Below, in pieces: positions 45,426-57,710 of a stretch of DNA of 64,000 nucleotides. The notes under the pieces are model-generated. The model saw nothing but the letters and a program-made list of their open reading frames with translations, ran no database searches and was not told the origin of the DNA. A program made the position numbers and the translations under genes. Every line of letters starts with the position of its first letter. Within the stretch, counting starts at the first letter, position 1. The stretch is taken from positions 2,418,001-2,482,000 of the forward strand of contig JAGVVL010000022.1 of the NCBI GenBank assembly GCA_018287875.1. Reading direction: 5' to 3'. This DNA comes from Nigrospora sphaerica (Eukaryota > Ascomycota > Sordariomycetes > Amphisphaeriales > Apiosporaceae).

Positions 45426-47985
45426 ATGGGGCTGGGACTCGGCGAGCTTTTCTCCAAGGTGAATGAGAAGCTCACGAACATGGACCAAGCTATCAACCAG
45501 TCCATCGTTGGTCGCTTCTTTCGCCTCGAGGGCTCTGGTCACGTACGTCTAGCCCAAGTCCACCCCCCAATCCCCTCCCCACCCCCGACCAAAACCGCAT
45601 CACGGCTCTCCAGCCGCTGTCCTCTCATCGCCCCTCCTGCTTCACAAGTTGGGAAAGAAAGAATCCCTCTCGAGGCCTGCCCACACACTCTCTTCTTCTC
45701 TTACCGCCCCTCGACGTTTCATTGCTCGTCCGGCATGGCCACGTGGAACGCCAAAACCTTCTCACCCAATCTCGAGAAGTGTTGCCCTGGGATGTACACG
45801 ATGTATGGCTAGCTGACCACAGCTGCTACAGCCCAACCAAATCAAGGACTCTTCGTTTTTCCGAGAGGTTCGAGCCGGCTTGACTACGTTTGCCACTATG
45901 GCCTACATCATCGCTGTTAATGCAAGTATACGCCGTGCTTCCCCTTCTTTGCGGCCTGTTGACCAACGATCCACCAGGCGGCCGTGCTGGCCGACTCGGG
46001 AGGCACCTGCGAATGCCCTGGCTTGCAAGAAGATCCTACCTGCCGGTATGATCGGGAGTACACTGTTTGTCTGAATGGTAAGTCGGGGTGTGAGCCTGGG
46101 TCCAGGACCGAGAATGCTGACTTCGGTTTGTCCGGTTACATAGTCCTGAAGCGGGATCTGATCACTGCCACGGCGGCCATTGCCGGATTCTCCAGCATCC
46201 TTTTCGGCCTTTTAACCAATCTGCCCGTGGCGCTGGGGTAAGTGCAACGGCAGGCCCCCCGTCGAAGAGGTTGTGTGCGAGGGGGGGGAAGATGTACGGC
46301 TGACGTGACCAAAGACCAGGCATGGGCCTGAATGCGTACTTTTCGTATCAGGTTGTTGGCTTTCATGGAACCGGAATGGTTCCGTACAAAATAGCACTCA
46401 CCGCTGTCTTCGTTGAGGGTTTCGTCTTCATGTTCCTGGCCCTCACGGGCATGCGGCAGTGGCTCGTCAAAATGATCCCCACCACCATCAAGACTTCCTG
46501 CGGTGTCGGCATCGGCCTCTTTCTAGCCGAGATCGGCTTGTCCTACACGGCTGGGCTCGGTGCCATCACGGGAGGCGTCAGTACTCCTCTGGCCATCGGC
46601 GGATGCCCTCCGGAACTGTTGGACGCCCACGGCGAGTGCACATCTGCCATCATGACGAACCCTGCGGCAAGTCCCCCCCCCCTGACGACGGGCTTTTGTT
46701 GGCGTGTTTGGGGCTGACCTATACGCCAGATGTGGATCGGCATCTGCCTCGGAGGCGTCTTGGTGGCGTTTATGATGGCCTACAAGATCAAGAGTGCTAT
46801 CATCATTGGCGTTGCTCTTGTTTCGGTCATCTCGTGGCCGTAAGTGCAGATAAACCGCCGTTGGCATACCGAATGCAAGCCGGCTAACAAACACACGATG
46901 CAGCCGGGACACTTCCTTCTCCTATTTCCCGTACACCGAGTCTGGCAACTCCCGGTTCGATTTCTTCAGGCAAGTCGTCGCCTTCCACCCCATCAAGCAG
47001 ATCCTCGCGGCCCAGGAGTGGAATCTCAACGGGACGACTTCGACCCAGTTCGCCCTGGCGCTCATCACGTTTCTCTACGTCGACATCATCGACTGCACCG
47101 CCACGCTCTATTCCATGGCCAAGTTTTGCGGCGTCGTGAAGGAGGACGGCAGTTTCCCCCGGTCGACCTTGGCCTACTGCACCGACGCGGCTTGCATCTC
47201 CATCGGCTCCCTTTTTGGCTGCTCTCCGGTGACTGCTTTTATTGAGAGCGGTGCCGGAATTGCGGAGGGGGGCCGGACCGGGTTAACGGCCATCTCTGCG
47301 GGCTTCTGTTTTCTGATGGCCCTGTTCTTTGCTCCCATTCTGGCTTCGGTTCCGCCGTGGGCCACGGGTGGTACACTCGTTTTGGTAAGTTGCCCGCGGC
47401 CTGGGTCCCATCCGGCGCCTTCATACTCATGACGATTCCAGGTCGGCTGCCTCATGATTCGCCAGGTGGCCACCATCAATTGGGCCTATATAGGCGATGC
47501 CGTTCCGTCCTTCGTGACGCTGGCCTTGATGCCTTTCACCTACAGCGTCGCCTATGGCCTCATCGCGTGGGTCCTCCCCCTCTCCCGCCCCTGGGCTTGA
47601 CGAACGACACATTGACGGCGGCTATAGCGGCATGATGGTGTACGTCGCCCTGAACAGCATGATCTGGGTTGTCGTCTACGCCAGTGGTGGCAAGGTGCTC
47701 CCGTCCAGCTGGAACGACAAGGAGGTGTACAGCTTTGGCATGAGCAAGAAGGACATACCCTCCTGGATGCTCGCGGTGCGACGCAAGGTGCTGGGCAAGA
47801 TCGACGGCGATTCGGACGGGAAGGATGTTGTCGAGCTGGTGGACAACGACGTCAGTGTTCGTAACAGCACGCGCACCTCGCAAATGGCCTCGTCCGAGGA
47901 AGACAAGGACGGAGAGGTGATCCCACGCGCCCATTTTAGTCAGCGTCCGACTTCGGAGCGGGATCTGACGATCCGCCGTCTTTGA
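45426..47985 (+). CDS. azgA: AzgA-type hypoxanthine/adenine/guanine permease
   Basis: Plasma-membrane proton symporter for purines (AZG family, NCS2-related). Nine exons: 45426-45542, 45832-45921, 45978-46077, 46144-46237, 46315-46666, 46730-46839, 46904-47384, 47442-47566, 47628-47985, giving 608 residues. Hallmarks: [158 protein letters not shown] and LMPFTYSVAYGLIAG. Introns 2 and 5 use GC donors (GCAAGT). Intron 1 is 289 nt, long for this genome. Acceptor 46314 for exon 5 was chosen because it restores the conserved [9 protein letters not shown]. A GT donor at the end of exon 2 would delete the conserved Val-Asn. Confidence 0.95.
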
Positions 47986-48979
47986 GCAAGCCGGACGCTC
48001 CACTCTACAAAAGACGGCCAACTTAGGCGCTTGGTTTCCAGGTATCGCTCCTCCCCAACGCGAGAGCGCCCGTAACTGGACATGGCCTCTGTTCCTGGCT
48101 TTCAGGGCGGCGACCAGGGGCTGGGGACGCCATGTATCCCATGGTGGAATATCTTTGATTACATAGGCTAGCAGACGAAGATGCAGGCATTCAGCGAGGG
48201 AGAGGGAGGAAATCAGTCAAGATGTGCCAGCATCTGATACATGCCCCGGCAGCCAGACACGGCGGGCCAAAAATCCTGGCGGACCCGAGAGGACAAATAT
48301 CCGGATGTTGGGAGCGGGAGTGACTGCAGACGGGATATGCGTTTATAGCCGAGGAACGAGGAGGTGCAGCTGCTGCTTGCCAAAATTTGTACCAGTAAAA
48401 CCACAGCGTCATGGTACATAAGACGCTCGAAGAAGGAACCTCTCGCTCTTGAATATGATCCATATGTCCAGTGTCCAAGATCTCCGCAAAACTTACCAGA
48501 GTTGTCGGGAGCCATTTGGGTTGGTCGATGAGGAACAGAAGAAGGAAACATAACGAGGAAAGCACATGTAGTACATCTATATCGTAGCCGGTTTTATATA
48601 GAGATGTAATATGTACTTGCTAGTTAGTGGACATTGGGGACATGAAGAGGTGGGTACCCCTTTACTGTGTAATGGATGGCACCTGCCTTTATCTTATCAA
48701 GACTCGTACTCGAGGAGCTCGAGCTCCCTCCCCCACCATGACGAAGCTGGTCCAACAGCGTGGGAATTGTACCCACCAACAGCTCTCCGACCGACAAACA
48801 CACACACAGACGCGACTTGACCGATCCCAATCCCAGCTTCTCCCACGGCGACCCAGCGATACTACCGAGCGAATCAGGGCGGCGCGACCTTCCCTTAAAC
48901 TCGGGCACGGCACAGCGATACGTCAACTCAGCAGAGCAATAGCGGCGGCAAGCTCCAGGACCCCGAGGTCGGAGCCAAG
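47986..48979. other. Intergenic region azgA/UCH37
   Basis: No supported gene; about 1 kb between same-strand genes holding the azgA 3' flank and the UCH37 promoter. Confidence 0.5.
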
Positions 48980-50056
48980 ATGAGCGGAGGGTGGAACACC
49001 AGTTAGTTTGCCGGGCCTCGCGCCGTGCAGGTCGCGATAGGTGCTAATAGACGTGCGTGCAGTCGAGTCGGACGCGGTATGTCGAGCCGCGTGTCTTCGC
49101 GGGCGCGGGCGAGCTGACAGTGGGCGTGTGTGCAGGGCGTCTTCACCTACCTCCTCGACAACCTGGGCGTCAAGGATGTGCAGTTCGAGGAGCTCCTGAC
49201 GCTCGAGCCGGACGCTCTGGCGTCGCTCTACCCCGTCTACGGCGTTATCTTCCTCTTCAAGTACCCGACCAACGAGCCCTACGCGGCTACGGACAAGCCG
49301 CGCGACGGCGACTTCGACCGGGACGCCGCCGAGCGCCTCTTCTTCGCGGCGCAGACGATCCAGAACGCCTGCGGCACCCAGGCGCTCCTGTCGGTGCTTC
49401 TGAACAAGGAGGGTGAAATTGACATGGGCGGCTCGCTGCGCGACTTCCGCGAGTTCACGATGCAGCTGCCGCCCGAGTTCCGCGGCGAGGCGCTAAGCAA
49501 CAGCGAGCTGATCCGGGATGTGCACAACAGCTTCGCCAAGAGCAGCCCCTTTGTCGACGAGACGCAGCGGACGGGCGGCGAGACCGAGGACGCCTTCCAC
49601 TTCATTGCCTACACGCCCATCGGCGGGCGGCTGTACGAGCTCGACGGCCTGCAGCCGGCGCCCATCAGCCACGGCGCCTGCACGGCCGATGAGTTCCCGG
49701 CCAAGGTCATGGAGGTGCTGCAGCGCCGCATCAGCCGCTACGACATGTCGGAGATTCGCTTCAATTTGATGGCCATGGTGCGCGACCTGCGCATCAAGGC
49801 CCGCGAGATCGGCGACGACGACATGCTCGAGCGCGAGGAGCGGAAGCGCCGGGACTGGCAGTTTGAGAACGCCCTGCGCCGCCACAACTTTGTCGGCTTC
49901 GCCGGCGCCGTGCTCAAGGGCGTCACGCAGGCCAAGCTCCGCGAAGGCAACGGCGCGTACGAGAAGTGGATCGCCGAGGCCAAGGAGGCGACCCAGAAGC
50001 GCCTCGAGACGAGGAAAAGGGGTGGAGGCGACGGGGACGTCAATATGGAAGGCTGA
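48980..50056 (+). CDS. UCH37: Ubiquitin C-terminal hydrolase UCH37/UCHL5 type
   Basis: Peptidase C12 deubiquitinase that trims ubiquitin chains at the 26S proteasome or, in animals, in INO80. Exons 48980-49001 (22 nt), 49063-49076 (a 14-nt micro-exon) and 49136-50056 give 318 residues. The start reads MSGGWNTIESDAGVFTYLL, as in UCHL5. Catalytic set intact: Gln85, Cys91 in QNACGTQAL, His167 in DAFHFIAY, Asp182 in LYELDGL, at spacings identical to the human enzyme (82, 88, 164, 179). The C-terminal UCH37-like tail is present (RRHNFVGFAGAVLKGV, YEKWIAEAKEATQKR), the part that binds DEUBAD domains. The micro-exon is required to restore the family N-terminus. Confidence 0.94.
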
Positions 50057-52088
50057 TGGGGTTGACGAGGTGCCGAGATGCACCAGGGGGAGGGGGAGGC
50101 CGACCGAAAAGGTTTCGTTGCGAGCGGCGATGGCAATTATCTATCTTAAGCCTCTCGGTTTTCTCGTCTGTGCGAACATTTTGGGAGCTTATCGTGACCA
50201 ATTACATATCTGACGTAACCAGCTGCCCCTACGGCGGCAGACGGAGCCGAGAAGCTCACCAAAGGGATGAATAGATGATGGCAGCATTCACGCAGGGGGA
50301 CAGCTATCGCAAGACAATCGGCGTCTGCCTCTACGGTTTGCCGACGCCATGCCAAACTGGGAAGTCAAAGTGCCCTGGATCGATACCGGCCATTGTGGTC
50401 TTCTGTTAGGGGTTACGGGGCGCAGGGAACGTGAGGCGGCCGGGGCTGGTGTTGGTGCGTTTCCCTATTCAAGGCCGCCAGCCTGACCCAAACTGCCGGG
50501 CCTTGGACACTTGCACATCTGCGCTGACCAGCATGGTTGAGCGCACTCGGACTGCTTGGGGTGCCTGGACCAGAGGAGTTTCGTGTTTCTGTTCGGGCTG
50601 TTCGGTCACAATAGAGGAACAACGATGGACAATACCTCTCCGTCGGAAAGCGAGGGGGCTTGCAGCTGTCAAGCTACCGTCCCTGTTTCAGTCATCGAGT
50701 GGGGGTTTCAGGCCGCTGCTACGACACTCGTATGTACCCGTTCACTCCCTGGCGAGGGTACACACGGTCGGTCGGAGGGCAGCCCTGGAGGGTAAGCGAT
50801 GCAGGAGGCGGAGGGAATGGTTTGGTCGTGGTTTCTTCGGCTGTCGGTCGCGAGAGGTGCTCCAGGGCGCAGTTGGCAACTGACGGGGCGGATGAAGTGC
50901 AATCCGACGGGGCGGGCGACCAGGGGGGGACGATGAAGAGGGGAAAGAGGAGAAGGGTCGGGAGATCACCAAGAAACCAACCCCCCCCTCCCCGCCCGGT
51001 CCCGTTTCAGCCTGCTGACCTCACATGGGCGTACGGGTCGCATCCTCACACCCATTGTCTTCAAACACGCAGTTCCAGCCTGGCCAACCTAACGGCAGCG
51101 TAGCAACGGCGGCGGCGGCGACGATGACAAGCGACCGACGGACCCGACGTCGTGGTCCGGGGGCCGGGCAGGGGGCGTGCGGTGGTGTCGTGATAGTGAC
51201 CCGGGCCATCTGGAGTGCATAGTGGTTCGGACTCCTGGGCAACCGAGGAGCGCGAACGGGGGCGGAATCTGAAGTGCATACCTAGCTGCTTCTCAGTTGT
51301 GTGCTCGTAGCGAAGAGGGGGAGACGCGACCGGGCTCGTGGTCGCCGGCCCTCGCACAAAGCGATTCCTCCCCCCCGATCCCCGGGGGGGGGGGGTGGGA
51401 GAGCCGCAACTGCGAGATAGATTGGATGAACGGGCATCGTCGGTCTTGCGGGCCAGCGGGTCTGCAAACGAGCAGACCCAAAAGGCCCGGGCGGCGGGAA
51501 TCCCTTGTTCGCCGTCTTGGCGTCCAGGGTCACGGCCGACGTTTGAGGAAGACCGACCTGGAACCAACAGACCGGATCCGCCGCCCGAGCATCTTGGCCT
51601 TTCTGGGGAGAAGAGACGGCAAGGGAGGGCGGGTTGAGGCCCACACATCTGTACGTCTGTAGAATGGCGAATGTTCGATGCACCCTGGGGATGATATGCG
51701 CCCAACAGCACGGCGTAATACTTGTGGCGAGAAGCGGGAACTGGAGATCGCGGGCACTTCACAGGATGATCATGGCAAGGCAACAGTGAGAAAGACGGTC
51801 GCTCGAAGTAAAAATGGTATAGGAGAAAACAACGTCCAGGCCGCTGGGCAGGCCGACGAATGAAGAAAATAATAGTAATATGGATGAACATGGATGGAGT
51901 CCTCGACATGCGTCGTTTGCCCCTCGCCCCTATTATACAGTCCGGAACCCCGTTTCGTGATTTGCGTTTCCTTTTCGTGTTGCCACGGTGTTGACCATTT
52001 CATTTCCTCTCGCCCGCGTAGAACCAGTATCTGAGATCTTGTCAGTTGGGACGGCTTCGGGCGGGAAGAGAAGAAAAAGGGGGGCAAC
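50057..52088. other. Convergent intergenic region UCH37/DUF3455
   Basis: No supported gene. A 282-residue minus frame at 51061-51909 has Arg/Pro/Ser-rich composition and no recognisable domain. Confidence 0.5.
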
Positions 52089-52896
52089 CTACTCGGCCGA
52101 GTACTGCACCTCGAAGAAATCCGGCAGGCCCAGGCACGTCTTGGGCGAGCTGCCGCCGGCGGTGCCGACGCGGTAGACCTCCTGCAGGTTGCCGGTGGCG
52201 CCGTCCTTGGCGGCCAGCTTGAGCCAGCCGACGGCGAGCTCGCCCTGCTGGCCCTTGGGCGCGTTGGCGGGCGCGTCGGTCGCGTTGAGCTTGGCCGTGG
52301 GCACCTCGCCGAGCTGCTGGTTGGGCGTGTCGAGGGTGAAGAAGGGCGTCGACCCGATGAAGTAGTGGTGGCCCGAGACGGAGGCCGGCACGGGGCCGAG
52401 CTTGGACTCGGCCGCCGTCGGGTTGAACTTGAGCGCCACCCCGGGCACCATGGCGAGCAGGTCCGGGAACGCGCTGGCCATGCAGCTGGCGTTGTAGAGC
52501 GTCGCCACGGCGCCCACCAGCACCGGCGCCTCCGTCGGCTTCAGGCCCGCGCAGGTGTAGTTCTGGGTACCGCGGCCCACGGCCACGTGCTTCAGGGACA
52601 GACCGGGTGACGGCGGCGGCAGTTTGGCTTTCGTCATGTTAGTGTAGGCCGAGGGGCGGCGAGAGATGGGGTGTCATGGACGTACAGGAAGGCAGCTGAG
52701 CTTTGAGCATATCGCAGACGGGGCTGATGGCCATGGCCCGGCCAGCCTGGACCTTGCCCGCCAGCGTGTTGAACCACTCCGACACACTCTCGAGCTGGCC
52801 GGGCACAGCGGCGGCCTTGTTGAAGCTGGGCCACGCGGGGGCGGCCATGACGGTCGAGGCACCCAGTGCCGACGCCAGCAGTGTTGAGCAACGCAT
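52089..52896 (-). CDS. Secreted DUF3455-family protein
   Basis: Exons 52896-52686 and 52627-52089 on the minus strand give 249 residues. The N-terminus is a signal peptide, MRCSTLLASALGASTVMA, cleaved probably near residue 18-19. The mature protein carries the DUF3455 pattern: GRGTQNYTCAG, GAVATLYNASC, GHHYFIGSTPFFTLDT, GWLKLAAKDG, QEVYRVGTAGGSSPKTC. It has several cysteines that could pair, and N-glycosylation sequons (NYT, NAS, NAT). The family is common in secreted fungal proteins; some database entries call it malate dehydrogenase-like, but no dehydrogenase motif is visible, so no enzyme activity is claimed. Function unknown. Confidence 0.87.
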
Positions 52897-55407
52897 GGCG
52901 ATGATGTGTTCGTTTTTCTGGGGCGTTTGGAGGCGTGCAGCTCAGTATGAGGCAGATTGCGTGTGTCAATGTCGTCGTGGCCCGAGATGGTGGTCGTATG
53001 CAGATGGTGGCGTACCGGACAACCAGTTGTCGTGAAAAGGAGACGGAAACCCAACGAGGAAGCAGAGAGACAGAGAGATGGAAACCGCCCAAGGAAAACC
53101 CAAAAGGAAAAAGATTCACCGAAATGATATAGAGATGAACCTATGCGAGACGATATGCTGCCAGAACCGACTACCAACTCGAGGTCGGCCGTTTCCCTAT
53201 TATATGAGAGGGACACAGACCCGGCTGCCACTACCCGCGGGCGGTAGCACATCCACCCACACCCACATGTTCCTGGTTTAGTACCACCACCAAGATGTTG
53301 AAGACGAGGGCGGCGGTTGATTGGGCATTGGGCGGTCGAGGAGCCCATCGTCGAGCGGGTACTCGACATGGGGCCTCCATCTGTGGACGGCCAAGCGATC
53401 TGCGGCCGGGTCTAGGCGACAGGGGGACGAAAGGCCCTATACGTCGTCTGACTGGTAGATCACGCTGAGCCCCATGTCGCCATCCCCGTCCCCCCCCGTC
53501 GGCAACAAGCGCTGCCTGGGCCACCTTGGATTCTCGGCCGGCTGGCCTGCAAACGCTCGACATGCTGGTTTCCCCCTGCCGACCAGGGGGCGGGCATGTA
53601 GTGGTGGTGCTGATGGTGGTGGGAGTGCAGAGTGCAGCGGCAAAACGCTTGGTGTTTGGGAGGCGGCTGGCGGCTGTCTGTCCGGCTTGCCCTCGTCGAC
53701 ACTTATTCTTCCTCTCTCTTCCTCTCTCTCTCTCTCTCTCTCTTTCCCACGGCGCCTTCGCCAGGCGGACCGTTGCCCTCGCCAACCTCCCGGGTATGAT
53801 TGCACGGCGAGTTCCAGGTCATTTTGCTCTCCTACATAATCGGTAGACATCCTGTCAGCTTCCGAGCATCAGGTCATGTCGGGAAAAAATAGGTCTACGC
53901 TGCTGGACCACGTCAGATGGAGGGATGCTCTTAGCAAACTGGAATCCTACGTTGGTCATTCCACGGGGAGCCACGTTCAAAGAAACCCCGACGCCAAGCT
54001 CCGATCTCGACGGGTAAGTAATCAATCTATCAATAACCTTAGCAGCCGGACCCGCTAGATCTCTGCAGCAATCAAAAAAGAAGGTCGGTCAAGAAATCTC
54101 AAAGTGAAGGCCAATGAAGTTTCTTTCGGCCCTGGGATCCGGTAGGTGGGCTAATTAGTCGCCCATTTCCCCTCATCCGTGGATACTTTGGTGCATTTGC
54201 ATGGGATGGAGAGCTGCAAGCCACTTTACTTTTCGGGTGGTGGGGACGGGTTGGGCGGTTAGCCGCTCGAAATAGCAACACAAGGTTCCTAAATTTAACC
54301 CAGCTTGGACTCACGAAGCCATTCCTCTTGTGGCTAATTTGCCCATTTCCCCGCCCGGCTGCCGTCCCTTCCACGCGGTGCGGCCTTTCACTGAGTGCTT
54401 GTAAGTAGTATATGCCGTCCATGGTCGCAGAGGCGCGTCGCTCGTCCGACCGTCATTTCCGTCGCCAGCCGCACTTCTTGCGCGCCGAGCCCCTCCCGAT
54501 TGGCCCACCGCGGGCGAACGCGTCCGTCGCCGTGTCCACGGCCTCGCCCTTTCCGCGCCTCGCACGCGCTGCCCAGCTGCATCGTGGATATTGGCGGCGA
54601 CAAAGGATCCATGGGATGCGTCCACACCCACGCTTCCACCCACACGTGCGAAGTATACCGAAAGCGAGCAGCCGAGCGGGGAAATACTGATATCTCATCT
54701 CCCCATCCTCCATCGCCCCCGCCCCTCCCAAGGCATGTGAACCGCAGGATGTAGCTTGGGTCCGGTGTGCCGCGAACCGATCCTTCGCCCGCCATGTGGC
54801 CGACATAAACCAATCAGTCCCGCGTAGAGGATCCCCGGGTTGGCCCATCGCGGGCTGGCTGCGTGGCGCGCACCGTTGGATCCGTCCGCGGCAGTCCCGA
54901 GGAAGGGTACTGACTAACGGCCAGCCGGCTGCCATCATCTGCTCGTCCGGCTCACCACGTTTCCGCGCCATTTATAGATACGTAGCCGGCCGAAGGACCC
55001 AAAAAGAAGACGGGCCACCATGTGTGAGACTCCGCCGAGGGCAGAGCGGCTGCGCTCGCAGCGGCAACGACCCACGGTGGAGACGGCGTGGAAGCCTCGT
55101 GGAGGGGGGGGGGCGGGGTCTGGGGCTGTCTTTGACGCTTCCTAAGGCCCTGCGATAGATACGGCATGGCGCTTTTTTTCTCCAGCCAGCCTGGCTAACG
55201 GCCAGCACTGCACACCCACCCACCCGCCGACGGGGAGACGCTTACTATACGCGCGATGGGTCCCCGGCGGGCTCGTTACCCGGCGCATCTTGCTGTGCAA
55301 GACATCCGTGGCCAAGTGGTCGCATTAACTTGTTCTTCCATAAGCGCCAAGGGACAGCTCAAGGTACGTACAGGTGATATAATCTTCACCTCCGCCCACC
55401 CGTTTCC
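52897..55407. other. Gene-free region between DUF3455 and CASP
   Basis: 2.5 kb with no supported gene. A CT dinucleotide tract lies at 53722-53743. A direct repeat is not evident. Confidence 0.5.
53722..53743. repeat. CT dinucleotide repeat
   Basis: About 11 CT units within a longer pyrimidine tract (53709-53747). Simple repeat. Confidence 0.8.
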
Positions 55408-57710
55408 TCACCGGAACCCCTCTTCATGCCAATCCCCGGCCTGCGCTCGGCTGCCCGCCCCGCTCCCTGCACCGCTGGCCGCCATGGCTGCTGCTGCCCC
55501 TTGACCCAGCTTGGCCCCGTGCTGCTCAACATCCGTGGCACCGAGCCAGTATAGAGAGCAGAAGACCAGGAGGTGAAGCACGACGCAGTAGGCCGCAAAG
55601 AGGTTTCTGCTCGTCCGGCTAGCCAGCACCATACGAGTCACCGAGTAGACCACCCTCTCCGGCCAGCTCATCCGCTTGTAGGCCCTGGCCGACTCGCGGC
55701 CCCTGAAAGCGGCAAAGGGGGAGATGTTGGACTCGTATGCCTGCTTGTAGCGGTCCAGACCCCCGCCTGAGCCGCCGCCGCCGCCTATCGTCACCGTGGA
55801 CGGATTTGGGTTGGACGAGAAGGCCGACGATGAAGACGCCGAGGCACCGCCTCGGTTGTAAGTGGACACATAACGCGTCTTCTCGTAGAGCTGCAGGTTG
55901 TCCTTCTGCAAGGCAGCCGTCTCTTGCCGCAGCTGCGAGATGGTGCGATGGGACTCGGAAAGCTCGTTCTCGAGCTGGTTGATCCGCTTCTTGAAGCGGT
56001 CCCTTTGGGCCGTGATCATGGGCAGCATCCCCGAGCCACCTCCATATGGCTCGCCGCCGCCGCCACCGCCGCCCATGCCGCTGTCACGCGGGTGAAAGCC
56101 GGATATGATGGACGACGTGGGCGAGGTCCTGCCGCCCCTTATGGTTCGTCCAGGCGCAATAGACGGAGCGTACCGAGCGTACGTGCCAGCAACCGAGGCC
56201 CCGGACGGGAAGGCGTTTTGCCCCTCAGCCTGGAGATTAGCCAGGTCATTCTCAAGCTGTGCGTTGAGATTCTGCGACCGCTCCAGGTCCGCATTCGTTC
56301 TCGACATGTCCTCCTGCAGGTTTTCCAACCGTGTCTGTAGGTCCTGGTGGGATACACGGAGGATAGTGAGCTCGTCGCTCAGCTTTTTGTTGCGGGCTAG
56401 CAACAGTTGCTCCAAGGTGTCGCCCTTGGCCTTGGCGGCGGACCCGGGCGCCTCGGGTGTCGCGCTGGCCACCATATCCTCGTCGTCACCCGTCGCGAAT
56501 TCGATGCTCTTGAGTACCTCAAGCTCTTGCTTGACATCGTCATAGTCGCTCCACTTCTGCACCTTGGCCCTCAAGCTGTCGCGCTCGTCCTTGAGAAGGC
56601 CGACCTCCCTCTCGAGAGAGCGGATTCTCGTATCAATGTCCCGCTTGAAGGCTTCCTTCTCCACCCTCGCCGCGTCCAGCTTCCTGATCAAGGAGGAGTT
56701 CTCGGATCGCATGCGAATGTAGTCGGGGTCGTCCTCCAGCACGGGTACCTGGGTGGAAACTTGCGACTTGGACTGGGCGAGGTCGAGGCGCAGCTGTTCG
56801 TTGCGTGCCTCGACCTCGGCCAGTCGGGCGCTCGTCCGCTCCAGGTCCGAGTTGACCATCTCAAGCTCGGCGCTGGTAACGTGGCCACGCTGCCCCTCCG
56901 ACTCTGCATCTTCAGAGCCCTTGAGGCGCTGGTTGACCTCGTAGCTCGCCTTGATCTCGGTCAGGAGCCGCTCTTGGTTCTCCACCTTCTCCTCGAGGGC
57001 CTTTTCTTTCGCTTCCCAGTTGTCCTTCTTCTCTTCCAGGACGGCTGCCCAGGACGACTCGACCTCTTTGACTTTGCTTTCGAGATTGGTTTCGAGATGT
57101 TTGCGGGCGGTACTTTCCGTCTGCAGCCTCGCCTCCGTCTCCTCCAGCTGCGAGGTGAGTCGGGTGATGTTCTTCTGCAGGTGTTGGTTTTCCTCGGTTA
57201 GCTTGGGCAGCGTGTCTTCCGACACCAGCATGGAATCGACCGAGGCCTCCAGCAGCGGGTAGGGATCGGGGACATCGGACAGGGCCGAGTAGACCTGCAG
57301 GAAGGCCGAGTTGGTCGACTTGGAGTGGTTCGTTAGGAGGTCGATGAAGGTCTGGTAGGCTTTAAGGAGGCCCTTGATCTCGGTCAACTTGGTGGCATCG
57401 TCCAGCTTCCGGAAGTCCTTGGTCTTCTGGGCCAGGTCTTTGCGCTGCACGGTCGAGTCCCGCTGGTAGGTGACGATGTCCGAGGCCGTGTTGTCGAGAT
57501 TCGAGACCAGCGTCGTGAGGTCGACATCTGCAGGCCGTCTGTCAGTGCTAGGGGATCTGGGCCGGCTCGCTTGTCTATAACCTTACTCCTCCAGGCCGAG
57601 ATGGCGTGCTGGAACTTGTTAGTGTTCTCGGCGTGGGCAGCCGCCGCCGCCGGTCCGGCCGTGTCGGCCCCCTGGGTCTCCATGATGTTGTATTCTGACA
57701 CGTCGGCCAT
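55408..57710 (-). CDS. COY1: Golgi coiled-coil protein CASP/Coy1
   Basis: Golgin with a C-terminal membrane anchor; yeast Coy1 works at the Golgi with SNAREs and the COG complex. Exons 57710-57587 and 57527-55408 give 747 residues, joined so that AWRNVDLTTLVSNLDN reads through. Long coiled coil of about 80-480 (HLQKNITRLTSQLEETEARLQ, DLERTSARLAEVEARNEQLRLDL); a flexible Ser/Gly linker with a Gly run near the PYGGGSG segment; a second coiled coil (RINQLENELSESHRTISQLRQE); then the CASP C-terminal motif SPFAAFRGRESARAYKRMSWPERV and a membrane anchor at about 684-704 (LFAAYCVVLHLLVFCSLYWLG). The 43-residue luminal tail is Ala/Gly-rich. Divergent from VPS3 with a shared 682-bp spacer. Confidence 0.94.

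Noticed and set aside
45543..45831. snoRNA inside the long azgA intron 1
   Set aside because: No C box near the 5' side; only a chance CTGA near the branch region.
51061..51909. 282-residue minus-strand frame
   Set aside because: Arg/Pro/Ser-rich, no domain, begins in intergenic sequence.
56407..57201. 264-residue plus-strand frame
   Set aside because: Antisense to the COY1 coiled coil; Leu/Val/Gly-rich as expected of a coiled-coil shadow.
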